DNA of 64,000 bases from contig NC_135009.1 of the NCBI RefSeq assembly GCF_051020985.1, positions 10,300,606 through 10,364,605 of the forward strand, given 5' to 3'. The first letter of the stretch is position 1. Each line of letters begins with the position of its first letter. This DNA comes from Nomia melanderi. Lineage: Eukaryota; Arthropoda; Insecta; Hymenoptera; Halictidae. Position numbers and translations under genes: made by a program. This document shows positions 24,991 to 38,200 of the stretch, in pieces. Under the pieces are notes generated by a model, which saw nothing but the letters and a program-made list of their open reading frames with translations, ran no database searches and was not told where the DNA came from.

Positions 24991-27900
24991 CTTCTGTTTC
25001 ATAAATCTTCTACATTATTATGAAGCGCTGCAATGAATGTTAAACTCGAGGCATTGCATCATTACTGCACGTTAAACGTCTATCATCCGAAGAAAGATTA
25101 CTCTCGATTTAACTCGGACCTAAACTCCCTTTTCGAACTTTCCTTAACGCATCGATTCCTTCGTCGCGTGTGATCTAGCTCGCCTAAGCTTTGAACTTCG
25201 CTGCGAACAGTAGAAACGTTGACAAGCGTGCAAATGAGAAAAAGCTCCCCGCGAATGTTAAAACCGAGAGACAACTTCCGTTTTGACGCGCGCCGATGAG
25301 TGAAGAGGGAAAAAAGAGAAAAGAAAGGAAAAAAGATTTACGTTCCGTGTTCCGAGTACTTCGGGGGATTATTTTTAGCCGGGTGAGTTACGGCTGATGC
25401 CGAAGCGGCGTTTCGTTTATTTGCCAGTCGATGGGGAAGAAAGCCCGAGATGAAACGAGACGAAAGTAGATATTACCCGTCACCGGCAGACTTCCGTTCT
25501 TCCTAAGAACGCGGAGACGAGTGTAACTCTTCTCGTTCCACGTATTTTTCGTGCCGGCGGCCCATTTCGAGACAAATATACGAGACGTTTGTTACAAACC
25601 CTTTGACTTCTGTTCGACGGGCCGTTTCTACGGGCATTAGATTCTTAGAAACGTTCCGTCGTCGGCCATGTTGGATATACTTCAATATTTCAATAAACGT
25701 CAGGGAACACCGGCGTGTAAGATGTTCAGGAACCGAACATTAAATCTGCGGCTTAGGTAATTAAAGCACAAAGCGGCTCGAAATTAGAATTCCGACGAAA
25801 GTGGAGACACGTGGGTGTAAATCTGAAATTTCCCAAGTTACTTCAATCGTCTGAGGAATGTTGAAATATAGTCCGGGGCGGAAGGCTCCGGGTGTTTGCC
25901 TGAATTGTAACAAGGTTTGCATGTTGAATACCAAAGTTGGTAGTTAATTATATTTCAGTGCGGTATAACGTGCAGTAGTTAATTTAAAATTCAAGATTTG
26001 ATTAAAACCTACGAGCACAATGGTAGCTGTCAAGCTAAAGTAAGTGAAGCTGTAACAGCGAAGTTCAGTCTCAGTTTTGGAATTTACGAGTGGTTTCATA
26101 GTTCGTGTAAAATTTAATCTTGATTAAAAACTTGGAAATTCCTTCCGTGAACGTAAATATATCTAAAATTGAAGTTAATCAAATTTCCGTAAGACGAAAA
26201 ACTTCGAAGGGTCGAAGTTTCGTTTAAAATTATTTATCCCGTTATTCATAATGACTCGTAATCGATATTATGGGAGATCATTACTACCGACGATTACTTG
26301 TAAAATGAAAATTATAATTTAAACTTCATGCCACAGGATAGTAATAGCGAAAAGGAGTTTCCTGCGGGAACTCCCCAATAGAAGTTTAAAGTTCACAGGG
26401 AAATTTTTCGTTCCACGATGATGTCCAGCATAAATGGACGTCTTCATCAAGAAGTAAAGGGGCAACGCGCATTTTTCGCGGAGCGAACACGCGGCGTAAT
26501 TCTTAAAACACGTGCACGCGCACGTGCTGCACGCGTTTATGGAACCGCGGTCGAACAACTTCTCGATCTACCCTTAACGATGACCCAAATGACCTCGGAG
26601 GAGGCGGAGGCGCAATCTCGGAAAGCTCTCGGTTACTAAACGTAACACGTTTCTCGCAACATCCTCCTCCGAAGGGAATTTTCTTGCGCGTCAGGAAACG
26701 CACTATTATTATTCCGCGCGCGCGCCACGAGGGTGAACATGTGCGTTGATTGTACGGCATTGTGACTTACCCAGCGACCGTTTAATAACGATGTCGTCGA
26801 TTCGCGAAATCTCATCGCAAACGAGATGGATACAGCTTATCCCGTTGATGAATATTATTATTAACCCCAATGACTTCCACAGCTGTGCTTGATAGAACTA
26901 CTTTATCGTTGATAGCTCAGTAGAAACAGAAACGAATTTCGTATCTACGCTTACTCTGAAGGTTACAGATTGATGACGGACAAGTAATATTTGATCATGT
27001 AAAAGATAAATGAATAACATTTAGATTAGTCGAGTTCGATCGAAAATTTTCATCGCGAGTCTGGCTCGATACTACAGGAAAAACATAGAAGTAACTGAAT
27101 CAACACAATTGATCTAATAGGCTCAGGTTTACAAGTAATCATCTATTATTGCTTGTATCTCGTCGAGTTCGAAATTATAAGAACCGTTCATAGAAATCTT
27201 AAAGTACCTTGAACATCACAATAAGAATCCACCAAATGCATTCGTACATAAAGAATAAATGAAAAAATCAACGAAATCCTGTTCACCTGTTGCAACCCAC
27301 AAAATCCTCGAAACAGTCACGGATAATTCGAATGTATATGGTACCAGGGATTAAACTCTGTAGGTAATGTACCAGGTCCCCGTCACTAATCGGCGGCACG
27401 ACTCATTAGCGTGGTCGGTAATGAATCGATACGCGATCCTCGGGCACGCTTTGCGGAAGAACACGATCGACCATTAGAGAAAATATCCCGGTAAATACTA
27501 ATCTCGGATCCCGCCTGCTCAAGGACGGTTAAATCATTAGTCCTGGCGTGTTTAGGGGGCTAATAACCAATGCCGGATGCCAGCATCGATTGTGCGATCT
27601 ACGCTTCACACGTGGATCGTCGTCCCTCGCAATTGAAATTCCAGATAACACGGCCGGGACACGCGGACGAAGCGGAATCCTCGCGATTCTGCTGCTGCGT
27701 GTCGCCCCGTCGTTCGTGTTCGCCGGATGAGACGCTGATTCGGCCCGCCCTCTCATTTCCGGCTTTTAATCGCTCGCGTGCGCGCTCCTTGCACTCGAAC
27801 CACTCCGCTTTTACGGAACATCCGAACTCGGGGACTTCGTATGCCACGAAATTTCTACGAGCCTCTTGTACGCTTATTTTTCAGTTTTTGTCGGTGGCGT

Positions 27901-28590
27901 AATCGACGAAGAAACCGTCTTGATTCGTTTCAGGGAGATTAAAACTGGGAGTTTAAGTAACATTTGAACGAGCGAATGCAAGGCTCATTTACTTTCGATG
28001 CTTACTTTCAGAAGCAAGGTCTTCGCGCAAATGGAAACTATTCGTCAAAGGAAGTTTCTAAATTGTCAGCGGTTTACATTTCACAATAATACATTGTATC
28101 CTGAATATTCTTTAAAATACCTACTGTACCCCTAATATCTCTATAATCAATAAAAACACACGGTACACCCGAATCACAAATCAAAATTCATTATTTTCGA
28201 CGAAGAGAGCAACGAGCATTCCAGAAGAAGCCTACTAAATACAAAACATCCAAGAAAACAAATTCCGGTTGATGTTTAGTTTGTATACCATCGAAGAAGA
28301 ATCGATCGGGACGAAAAAAGAAGACCAGGTGGTCCGAGTCAGCCGTGGTTTAACGTCAACGAATTCGAACGGCCCGCCCACGAAGCGGTACCCACGAAAA
28401 TAATCCAGCGGCCGGTCGAAACGGAACCGCGGCAGATTCAAAAAGATAACGAAATGACCCGGGGACCGGTCCCACGTCCAGCCACCAAGGGAATAATGAT
28501 AGTTCGGCCGGGCCAGCGCGCCACCTTATTATTACACATATCGCGTAATGCCGTCGGCGCGGAGTTCCTTTTCCACGTTAAGCGAGCGCG
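24991..28590. other. Non-coding stretch, mixed composition
   Basis: AT-rich at 25850-26330 and 26780-27360, GC-richer elsewhere. Frames up to 110 codons (27570..27902 plus) overlap opposite-strand frames and are unrecognised. A CACGTGCACGCGCACGTGC stretch near 26509-26528 is an inverted repeat of E-box-like words. No gene is seen. Confidence 0.4.
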
Positions 28591-28599
28591 GCAGTGCAT

Positions 28600-29200
28600 C
28601 GAAACAGCGCACCGGCGCAGCCTACCGCCGCATCTCCTTCTGCTGCTGCTGCTGCCTTCGTAACTGTTCGTTCACCCGACCTTCGCAAGGTCACAGAGCT
28701 AGAGCAACAACGAAAAGAGGAACGAGGAAAAAAAGGAAAAGAGAAGAATAGTCGAAGAAGAAGAAGACGAAGAAGAAGAAGAAGAAGAAGAAGAAGAAAG
28801 GAAAGCGAGAGAACTGGAGGAGACCGATGAGGCGAAGGGAGGGTAGCTGCAGAGTCGAGGAAGAAGGCAGGGGTCTAATCAACGCCCGGAGTCATGCTCC
28901 AGAGAACACTGGCGCGGAGGAAAGGCGGAAAAAGGAGGAAAGGGAGCGGGATGAAAAAGCGACCGGCAAAAGAAGAGGCTGGCCGATCGCCGAGCCATCG
29001 AGACCAACCGAGAAGAAACGGTGGACGAGGTGCCAGCTACTGGATGAAGAAACTGGATCTGTACCCGGTGGAACGAATATGGTGACCTGGTGGAATATCT
29101 TAGGCTGGCGAACGATAGCAGCTTGGTGGACGCTGGACGTCCGCGGTCTGGAATGCGACTGGATTCGTGGTTTTTGTTGACCTAATGATTGGATTTGGGT
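28600..29200 (+). other. Leader-like transcript block with GAA tract and 117-codon frame
   Basis: The plus strand is purine-rich. It includes a GAA microsatellite, then a frame of 117 codons from an ATG at 28827 to a stop at 29178. The peptide is K/R/E-rich in its first half and tryptophan-rich in its second (MVTWWNILGWRTIAAWW), and matches no family I know. A donor-like word (TTTGG|GTAATG) lies at about 29198. It may be a 5' leader, a long non-coding RNA exon, or chance. Confidence 0.2.
28754..28799. repeat. (GAA)n microsatellite
   Basis: A near-continuous run of gaa/aga units with one interruption (gacga). Confidence 0.9.
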
Positions 29201-31180
29201 AATGGTAGCTTAGTGTGGGAGGCTTTGAAGCAGCTGGTTTTCAAAGTGTTAGTAGCGACGTGCCGGTGGCAACGTGTTGGTGTCGCGTACGACGAAGAGG
29301 CAGCATTGATAGTAATATACATAACTACTGTAATGAGGATTATGTTTATATAATTGCATCATCGAATTTTCAGTTATATCAAGCGAGAGGAACTATTGAG
29401 ATTTTTGTGTTTGATTAAGATATGTTCGGATATAGAAAGAATTTTTGGTAATAAGCTCTTGCTCTCTGATTACATTCTTGATTAAATATACGGGGGTCAG
29501 TTTTCTCTTATTAATTCTTCGGTGGAAGAGAAAATTGTGCGTTGATCGTAGAAGTAGATTTGCTATAATAGTTGAATATTCGGAAAGTAAACGTACACTG
29601 GTTTCCTACAACCGATGTAAAACTCACATTTATTACACTTAATGTAATACCTCCAGCGCAAATCATAACTCGACACTACGAAGCAAAAGGTTAACGCGTT
29701 AATCGTTAAATCGGCGTTGATAAGAATTTTATGAAACTGATAGAACTTAAGTTCGTTTAACGGAGCGGAAGTTGTAAAGTCCGTGGAAGATCAGATGTAA
29801 GAGGATTGAATTCCAGCGACACTGTATTATTCTCGGGGCAGATGATATTGTAGATAATCCTTTTCCGCGGAGTAGCATTTTATCAAGTGCGTACTTGTCC
29901 TCCGCCGGAAGGCCGGGAAGAGGAACAAGTCGATCAGTCAAGGCTGGGAGTACACGCCTACCCGCGGACTTCTCCGTACGATACGAGAGACGCGCCTAGA
30001 TTGCACGTTGCAACGCGGTTATACGATGAACTCGGAAAGTAGCCTTTGGCCGTGTCCTTAACGCGGAATTTCTTTGGATAATATCGAGTGCTTCGAAAGC
30101 TAACGGAGGAGAATCAAAATAACATTCGCCTTTTGCGGGCTCGCTGCGTGGACACATATTCTTAGCGCGCTCACGTTGTATGAAAGAAGTATGGTAAATG
30201 GTGTAAAACGACGGGGCATACGAAGGAGCGGATAGTGTGGGAGGAAAGGCACACACGCGTGATGCACCGTGAATCCTGTATTCACGTTCGAAATATCCTT
30301 GTACGATCTCGCCTAACGCGAATAGCAAGTGTCTGCTGATCAAAAATGGTGAAAGACGCGGTGTGCCATTAACACGTACAGAACAGACTTCCGTTGAACG
30401 TTGCAATATCAAAATTTTGCCAAACATCAGTAGTATCAGACGACTGCAAGCTAAACTTCGATTCGATTTGAAACAAAATTCGAATATTCATCAACTGGAA
30501 TGTAATTTAAATTATTATATCAATCGTAATATGCAATCCTTGCCCCATCAATTTCTTGGAAACTACCTATGCAACAAGTACAGAAAGCATATAGATACTT
30601 ATATATAACTTTAGGTCTTCGTAAATGCAAAACGAAATGTCCCTTCAGTCGATGTACATCCAATAATATTCAAATCCGTGAAATTCAATTGCAAATCTCT
30701 AGAACAAATGCTCGCCAACTTGAATAATCCAGTCCTGACTGTAATAAAAATATGTTTAAATTGGGATCATTTACAACTTTGACAACTTCGAGATATTACA
30801 AAAATTCCTCGGGCATGGAAAAAAAATGAAAAAGAAGTCTATCCCTTCGTTCCAAAGCGGAGGATTCCAAAACATTTTTCACCCCCCAGGACAAATCTCC
30901 GCAATCCGAGAGGATCGCCGATATCCGCCCGCGAAAGCCCTCGATTCCGTCGAAGATCATTGTCACGAGCCGGCTCGTCGGCGTGAAACGCGGCATCGAT
31001 CGGTATTACGCGCGGTATCCGGTGGAACCCGTTTACGTCGATCCGCCGCGAAGTATCGAACCCTTCGACCTCTCCCGCCGCCCCGTCCGCCCGCCGTCGA
31101 CCCCCACCACGCCGGGTCGTGTTCTCCTACCGTGGCTGGTGCGTGTCGCGCGATACCGAGTTAAAAATAACACCTCGCCG
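29201..31180. other. Non-coding stretch
   Basis: AT-rich for most of its length, turning GC-rich after 30850. The 143-codon minus frame at 29996..30427 has no recognisable pattern. Nothing else is seen. Confidence 0.4.
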
Positions 31181-31182
31181 GA

Positions 31183-31190
31183 TATTTATA
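31183..31190 (+). promoter_or_regulatory. TATA-like box of a candidate promoter
   Basis: TATTTATA sits in GC-rich DNA about 25-30 bp before the start of a GA-rich leader. The spacing fits a core promoter, but no strong initiator word marks the start site. Confidence 0.3.
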
Positions 31191-31212
31191 GCGTGCAGAG
31201 GAGCGCATCCGC

Positions 31213-31497
31213 GGCGGGGCAGGGTGTAACAGTTTGAAAAAGAAGAAAGAGAAGTACACCGACGACGACGAAGAAGAAGAAGACGAAGAAGAAGCAGAAG
31301 AAGAAGCAAAAGAAGAGGGGCAAGGAACACGCAGTGGGGAGAAGAGCGAAGCACCGAGCAGGTCGGAGGCGATCTGTCGCGCGAAGAGTCACTAGAAGAA
31401 GAGCCGGCAGAAGAAGAAGCAGAAGAAGAAGCAGAAGGCGAAGAACAGAAAAACCAAGAAGAATAGAAGGAAGATGCAGCGACATGTAGAGAAGAGG
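31213..31497 (+). other. Candidate untranslated first exon, GAA-rich
   Basis: After the TATA-like box, a purine-rich leader with many gaa and gca units runs to a good donor, AGG|GTAAGA, at 31498. An ATG at 31474 is the only start in the last part and would give a few codons before the splice, so it could be either a true start or an upstream ORF. A second donor (GAAG|GTAGGA) lies near 31720. No downstream coding exon is recognised. The exon start is approximate. Confidence 0.3.
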
Positions 31498-32230
31498 GTA
31501 AGAAAATCGAAGAATACCGGGAGAGTTAGTACGGCGAAGTGGTTGGGAGGTAACAGAGGGACGCCTGTAACTGTGCAACCTGCGTTGCTGCTGATCGGTG
31601 AGGGGCGCAGGAAGGTGGCTTGCCAGAGGAAGAGAGAGAGAGAGAGTCCGTGTTCAGGGTGGTTTGAGTGGAGCTCGCTGGTCAGTGTATATTAAACGAA
31701 CGAGAGGAAGAAGGAGCGAAGGTAGGAAAGATAGCGCGGAGGGTAGGAGACAGGGGGCCGCGAGGGACGAGGCGAGACGAGGAAAGAGAAACGGGTGCAA
31801 TGCGCCTGGAGCGAGCCGTGGCCTTGACGTGGGCCGACCGGCGAGGGCAAGGACGACCGCCCAAGGGAAATCCTCTCTTTTTATTCCGTCCGCCGCCTCA
31901 GCCGGCCCCGGCAGCATCATCCGCGGCGGCGACGATCCCGCGGGGTCCCAGCGCCAGCCGCGCCCATCCATAAGTTCGCGTATATAACCTGGAACGTCCC
32001 TATTACCGGCCGGCCGGCCAAGAACCACCTCGAAACGCATCGGAATCCGGGCCATTCCGTCGGACGTTTCGTTCGTGCGCCGTGAGCCCGACGCAACGAC
32101 CAGGCTAAGCCGGTCGAACGACCGATTGTGTAACTTACCGCGAGATGATACAAGCGGGTCCCCGGGGCCCCGGGATTGGATCATCGGGGATGCTCGCGGA
32201 ACGGCCCCGACCCGGGCCTCCCTCCAGCCA

Positions 32231-32257
32231 ATATATATATATATATATATATATATA
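32231..32257. repeat. (AT)n microsatellite
   Basis: 27 bp of uninterrupted AT. Confidence 0.9.
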
Positions 32258-32519
32258 CGTACGAGCCACCGACGGCGGCGTTTATCTCGGGAAAAAATGA
32301 TTTTATCCGGTCGTGAAATTAAAACTGGTATTATGCGATTCCTCGTTACCCGCAGCACGGACCACAGGGCACTTGGCGAGCGCGCCCCCGGACGTCGGGG
32401 AATTTTTTGATCTGGCTGGGGATAGCTGCGTGGATGATAATGTCATTTTTAAGTGCGGCCTCGCGGGCATCGATTGCGCGTCTTTATTATGCCGTTCGCG
32501 GAAATATCGGTTATGCCTG

Positions 32520-32541
32520 GGGATGGGATGGGATGGGATGG
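32520..32541. repeat. (GGGAT)n repeat
   Basis: About four units of ggatg. The unit is not the insect telomere repeat TTAGG. Confidence 0.85.
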
Positions 32542-34701
32542 TATGTCTGGCAGTGGGGAACGTCCCCCTTCGGTCCAAGAATGTGGAAAAAACTTTATTT
32601 GTGGAAATTGTCGCGTACCGCTGGGGCTGTAACATTCCGATGCCGATTCTCTGCGCGAAAGCTTTTATGTTTTCTGCTTTGTGGGGTTGATGTTTCGGCA
32701 ATTCGAACGTTCCGCGATGGAACGGATAAAGGAGATCAGTGGTTTTTCTCGCGTGCGAGTCTGCGATTGCTGAGTTACCAGGGACACCGAAAGTAAATGG
32801 TTTTTTTAGACGCTACTGAATAACCTCTTATTATCTGCTCTTTAAATATTAAGAAGTAGAAGAAGTTCTATCTACAAAAGAATTATTATCAAAATGTTTT
32901 CTCTTGGTACCGCAGAACTTCTATCAACGAAGCTTTCCTGTATCTTCATAATCGGATTGCCGAAACTCAGAATATATGGTTCCAAATTAATCACGATTAA
33001 ATAACATTTCCTTCTTCCATTAAATATGAACCACAGTTCAGTCGTCGAATACGAGCAATGAGCAACGGGAACTGCTGCATTATTGAATATTTGAGGATCA
33101 AACCAATCGGAAGGAAATGATTCGGAGATCGGCGCAGAAACGATCGGCGGATCTCGACGTGTCGTCCAATCACCGAGGGATCAGCCTATTGAAATGCACG
33201 TTTCTTGCGCGGCGAGGCAAACGCGAATTATCTGGAAAATACGCTCCGAGCGAAGACAATCGATATTCTCGCGGATCAGTATCTTCTTTGTCGAGGCCTT
33301 TTGCCTAGCGGAATGGCGGGCTCCCCTTCCTTCCGCCACCCGCCGACCCCTGTCCTTCTTCCAGCGAGACAACGAGATCGTCCCTGAGAGTCACCCGGCT
33401 CCAGAAGTCGTTGGAATAATTCATGACGTCGCGATCTTGCGCAGGAGAATAGTTTATCGTCAGGGGCAGTTTCGGTCGAACAGGAGGCGGCGGGAGAGGA
33501 GGACGGACGGACCGATCGGAAATCGATTCACGTGCCGATAACAACGGCCCGCCGAGTTTCCTCGCCGGAAAAATCGCGATAAACGCGACGCGGGACAGGG
33601 GAAAACAACTTTGATCGCCGCTGATATGATTCTTGTCGGGGAAGCTGTGCGGTGGCTATCGACGAATGGCACGAGTTTTATGCGGGTTACTGCTCTTTTG
33701 CTTCAACGTTAAGAATTTTTTTTGTAGTGAAATTATCTATTAATGAAATAAAGGAATTATTCTTGATATTAAATTATTATTGAATGAAATAAAGGAATAA
33801 AGAAGTCAATGCCGAAATTGTGACAAGAATTCCTCAGGATTCAGTCACATCAAATTTTAGAAAACACTATAAAATTCAATGCGTTAGAAGATTATAAAAT
33901 GATTTATTATCGATTTCGAAACTTAATAATATTTCTCATGCAATAGCTAGTTCCTTCATTCCAACTTCTATAAAGTTAATCGTAAAGATCTACGATCGCA
34001 CTGTTGATCAACTACGAACGCACATGTCCATTTTCACGGAGCAATAACGAAACGAAAGTGTCGAAGCAGCTCCAGTAAACAAGGAATAACTGGACGCGTA
34101 CTAAATTCGATGAGACTTTGTGCTTCGCCGGCTCCGAAAAGCTTTTACGAGCGATAAACGCGCAAGTGCCGACTTGTTGCGCGCGAAAGGGAATCGCGGC
34201 GGCGAAATTTCAGGGGGATCCCGTTAACAATCGGTCGGCGTGGCGAACGATCTGCATGATTCGTTACATAAGCGTGGATCGTTTACAATGTCCCGACATA
34301 AATTAGCGTCGAAATGATCCATATTAATCGGCAGCGGGGCACGCGAGCATGCTGACAGTCCCCGGGTACACGGCACACCCGGGCAAAATGATTTGTCGAT
34401 CCTTCGCCGCCCGGTGCGGGCCCGTGTCGTAACATTCGGTTCGAACGAGGAAATCGTAAAGCGAGGATGTAGCGGCGCAACGCCGACAGAGAACCGGGCC
34501 CGATGTCTGGTAACGATGCGATAACCGCGACAGCTGATAAATAACTAAAGATCGTCGATTGCTTGTCGGTTTTCATGCGAATACACGCGATAAATATCGC
34601 ATCGGTGCCCGGTACATTTCTACGTCTGCGGTCCTGGCCGACGATAAATTTCACCGTACGTGCACGTACCCACGCGCAGTTCCCCTCTAATCACCGGTCG
34701 T

Positions 34702-35227
34702 ACGGTACTGCCTCGGTACTAGTCCATTTATACGAGAACTTCTGGGCCATCCATATTCCCAGTTTTCCGGGAATCCGATCTTCGATCCTGCCTGAACGGT
34801 GAATGATAGCTGCGGGGAAATCTTGTACCGACGGAAAAGCACGGTATTGCCCCGCTAATAGTTCATCACGTCCAACTTCCTGGACTGTTAATGATCTCTG
34901 TTATTTAAGAGCGTCCAGTGATTATGGAACTATCGAGCGTGCTTGGAACTTGTTTCCATAGGGAACAACGGTATTGCCTCGCTAATAATTCTTCGGTTGA
35001 ACTCTATCGATCGTTGATTCTCTTCGCTGTTCGACAGTATTGATCGTGTGATTTAGAGGATTCGATGATTAGTTACAGCTCGTTTTAAGGAGAAAGTGAG
35101 GTACTGCTTCCCTAATGGTTCGCAAGCTAAGTTTCGTGCTACTTGAATATTCTGTCACTGAGAATGTCGTTTCATCGAAACAGTGAGATGGTAAATTCCT
35201 GAAACTGACTCAGTCTAAAAATACCTC
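34702..35227. repeat. Decayed tandem repeat, about 130-bp period, four units
   Basis: A word of about 22 bp of the form acggtattgcctcgctaat recurs at 34702, 34841, 34968 and 35098, with spacings of 139, 127 and 130. Units 2 and 3 are closest over their first 27 bases; the other two carry more changes. The rest of each unit is strongly diverged, so this is an old array. Confidence 0.5.
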
Positions 35228-38200
35228 GGCATAAGACAATATTGAAACAAGAAGCGTATTGAAGCATAACTTGGTTCTGAAGTACGAAAGTACTTCTCTG
35301 CCTCTCCACTTCTGAATCCACATTACGCATAATACTGCATTCCTTCTGAAACTCTCGCGAAGCAACTCCGAAGTCTAACCTGGGAATCCAACCGCACTCG
35401 TCGCAGGCAGAAGCTACTCAAACTATAAAAGTTTGACTAACTTCAGACGTTAACTATGTTCTCAAACTGTGCTACAACGAAATAATCCCAGACAAAACAA
35501 TCGAAGACCCGAAGCCCGCGAAAACTTCCTACTCTCAAACGAAGCCACCCAGCGCAAACTTCTTGATTCAAAAATGACGCATCGGTGGGGAACGCAGGAG
35601 GAAAAGGCTGACGGAGGATCGTAACCGCTCGCTCGAAAAGTAAATTTCGCTGTTTGCCGTGCCCGCGGAGGGGCGAAGGAAGTTGACGGGGTGTGCAACG
35701 ACGCGAAGTGAAGTACGAGGGAAAACTCGAAGTACATCGGATATTCCGCGAGCCGGTGGGCGCTGCCGCGTTAGCAAATAAAGTTTATGCGAGGCGACCG
35801 GCCAGCTCCGATAAAAGTAGTGGCGTAACGTACGAGGAAAGTGGCGCGCGAGAAAGAAGAGGAAGAAGAAGTAGAAGAACAGACGAGACGAGACGAGAGC
35901 GGGCAGCCATGCATCCCAGCGTCCGGCGAGCACGAAATGTCTGCGCTGACATATTGACACAGGGGAGTCGTAATTCGCGCCTCCCGGACAAATAGAGGGC
36001 CGTGCACGGCTGTGAAAAGATCCCACTTCAAGGGCGATCCGTTTCGCCTGGAAGAGAGTGCAAAGAGCCGGCGCAAATATCGCGGGACGAGCGAGCTCGG
36101 TCCGTCAACGCCGGACCCCTTTTCCGCGCGAATCGTTCCTTCTTCCCGTGTCCCTCGATTTCGATCTATCGATGACAATGGGTGATTTGTCTTGAAATTC
36201 TGTTTTGCTCTTATTTATCCTTTTTCTTGTTACATTGAACTTTTTTGCATTTAAGGGAAATTTGGCACGAGACGCAATGGTACGAGAGGATATGCGAAAG
36301 GTGTAGTGCTTTCTATAATATTTTTTTGGGAAGGATTATATACTGTAATTCTCTTTTTCTAATTATAGTTTTAGACATTGAAATTTGCATTAGTATTAGT
36401 TTTGTTTGCATTAGTTTAATAAAAGTGATGAACAGATTGGAGATTCCTTTAAAAATAGTGATGTAGTGGAGAAATGACGAAGAAGATGTTTAGAACAGGT
36501 AAAATGAATAAATTTACATCAGTGAATTTTCTACGGCGCTTAAACTAATAATCAACGTAAAGAAATAAAGTTTATACTCCGTTTATATATCGCGATTTAC
36601 TAATTAATTTTAATAGAAAATAATTATGGTGCAATTACGCGAACAGCAGGTTTGCGATGCACTGAAAGGGAATTCATTTATTGAAGCAGCAGGAGCAGCA
36701 GCATGAAAGTTTATTGTTTGACCTTGTTCGCTGTTATTTGTCAACCAATCCGGTTATACACGAATACATTCGAGATACCACCGTTCACAATTTCATCTTT
36801 CTAAATTATGTAAAATGCTAGTTCAAATATCATATAATATTTATGAAACTAAATTTGTTAATTCATTTCTTTATTACTGTATTAACACTTGTGACCATTA
36901 CTGAATCTATTACACGATTTTCTTCGGGAATATATTTAATTTAATTCTCCGTAACATCTGATTACCCATAATCAACAGGTGAACACTGCCCTAAATGGGC
37001 CATAATTTCCAGGTGAAATTCACTGCAATAAGTTTTATGTCCCCGTATACACCAAGTGTGTCAAACATCAGATCAGCAGCTATATCATTTCACTATAACA
37101 CTATCACGTTATCAAATTATCGCATCGCCACATCCATAACATCATCCTACCACTACACAACTACTCCAATTTCATCATACACAAATCACTGAACCATTAC
37201 TTCCTCCAGTCTGTCAAACATTCACGCCCACGCAAAATAAAAAAAAGCAATTTATCAAGCGGAACACGTATTCCATATTTTCATGCGATACAACCGCAAC
37301 AAACAACCCCATAACTCATCCAGCCAGCCCTGCTTCAACGCGAACTATAAATCCTCCCGACAACAAGTGATACGCGATTAAAGGTCACGCACACTCCGCA
37401 CGAGTAATTATCCAATGGCAATTAAAAACTGCTGTCTGGATACAGCAAGTGGGAAGGGGGCCATCGGTATCGCGTACTCGTGGTACAAGCGAGCGTCTTG
37501 TTAAAACGTTGTATACGTTACTAATTAGAAGTAATTACTACACGCGACACACATCGGGTCCCGCAGTTGGTCGAACCTCGTGAAAACGCTCGAGAAGTAA
37601 AGGGAAAAGGGCAGGAAGGGGAAGGGGTGGAGAGAAACGTGTTCATCGGTGACTACGTGGCGCAAAAGGGTTACATGCCGCGACTAAATGTTTTAACGAT
37701 AATGAGACCGTAAGAGGCGGCGTCACGATAAAAGCAGTCCACGCCGAAACGGCCGAAGAGTATCGTCGGTTAGAACCGAGCCAGCGGCCGACAAGATGGC
37801 GGCTCGATCGGAAAAATCCGCGGCCAGGGCCACTCTCTAATTAACTCCTCCTGGTTTTAATAGAGACTTCTAGCGAAGATTTCACGAATAATTAGGAGCG
37901 AACGATAAGGATCGACGCCAGCCGCGGCTCCTCCACGGTCAGAAGACTCGGCAATGGCGATGATGGGCACAATTAAGATTAACTAACGCGCTGCGGCGCA
38001 ATTGGGAAACTGCTATCGCGAGCGCACCGAGCCGCGACGGCATTGCGAGCTTTATTGATACGAACCATTAACCCGTTGCTTTTGACGTGGGAAAAAGATA
38101 GATACGCGCTGTAATAGACGCGGGACCAAAGAAAACGCTCCCAGGTATTACGAGGGAGAGGTTATTTCACCCGGTTATGGATGTATGGATGCTTAACGTT

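Larger units (their letters stand above)
31498..34700. other. Non-coding stretch, GC-rich then AT-rich
   Basis: It contains a TA microsatellite and a GGATG repeat. The 234-codon minus frame at 31654..32358 includes a translated TA repeat (YIYIYIYI) and is R/P/S-rich; it is a chance frame. Plus-strand frames of 125-129 codons near 32313-32796 are also unrecognised. No gene is seen. Confidence 0.4.

Noticed and set aside
31654..32358. 234-codon minus-strand open frame
   Set aside because: It translates an AT microsatellite (YIYIYI) and lies in CpG-rich DNA where stops are rare; opposite-strand frames are open as well.
32520..32541. GGATG repeat as interstitial telomere sequence
   Set aside because: The unit is not TTAGG or a simple rotation of it.
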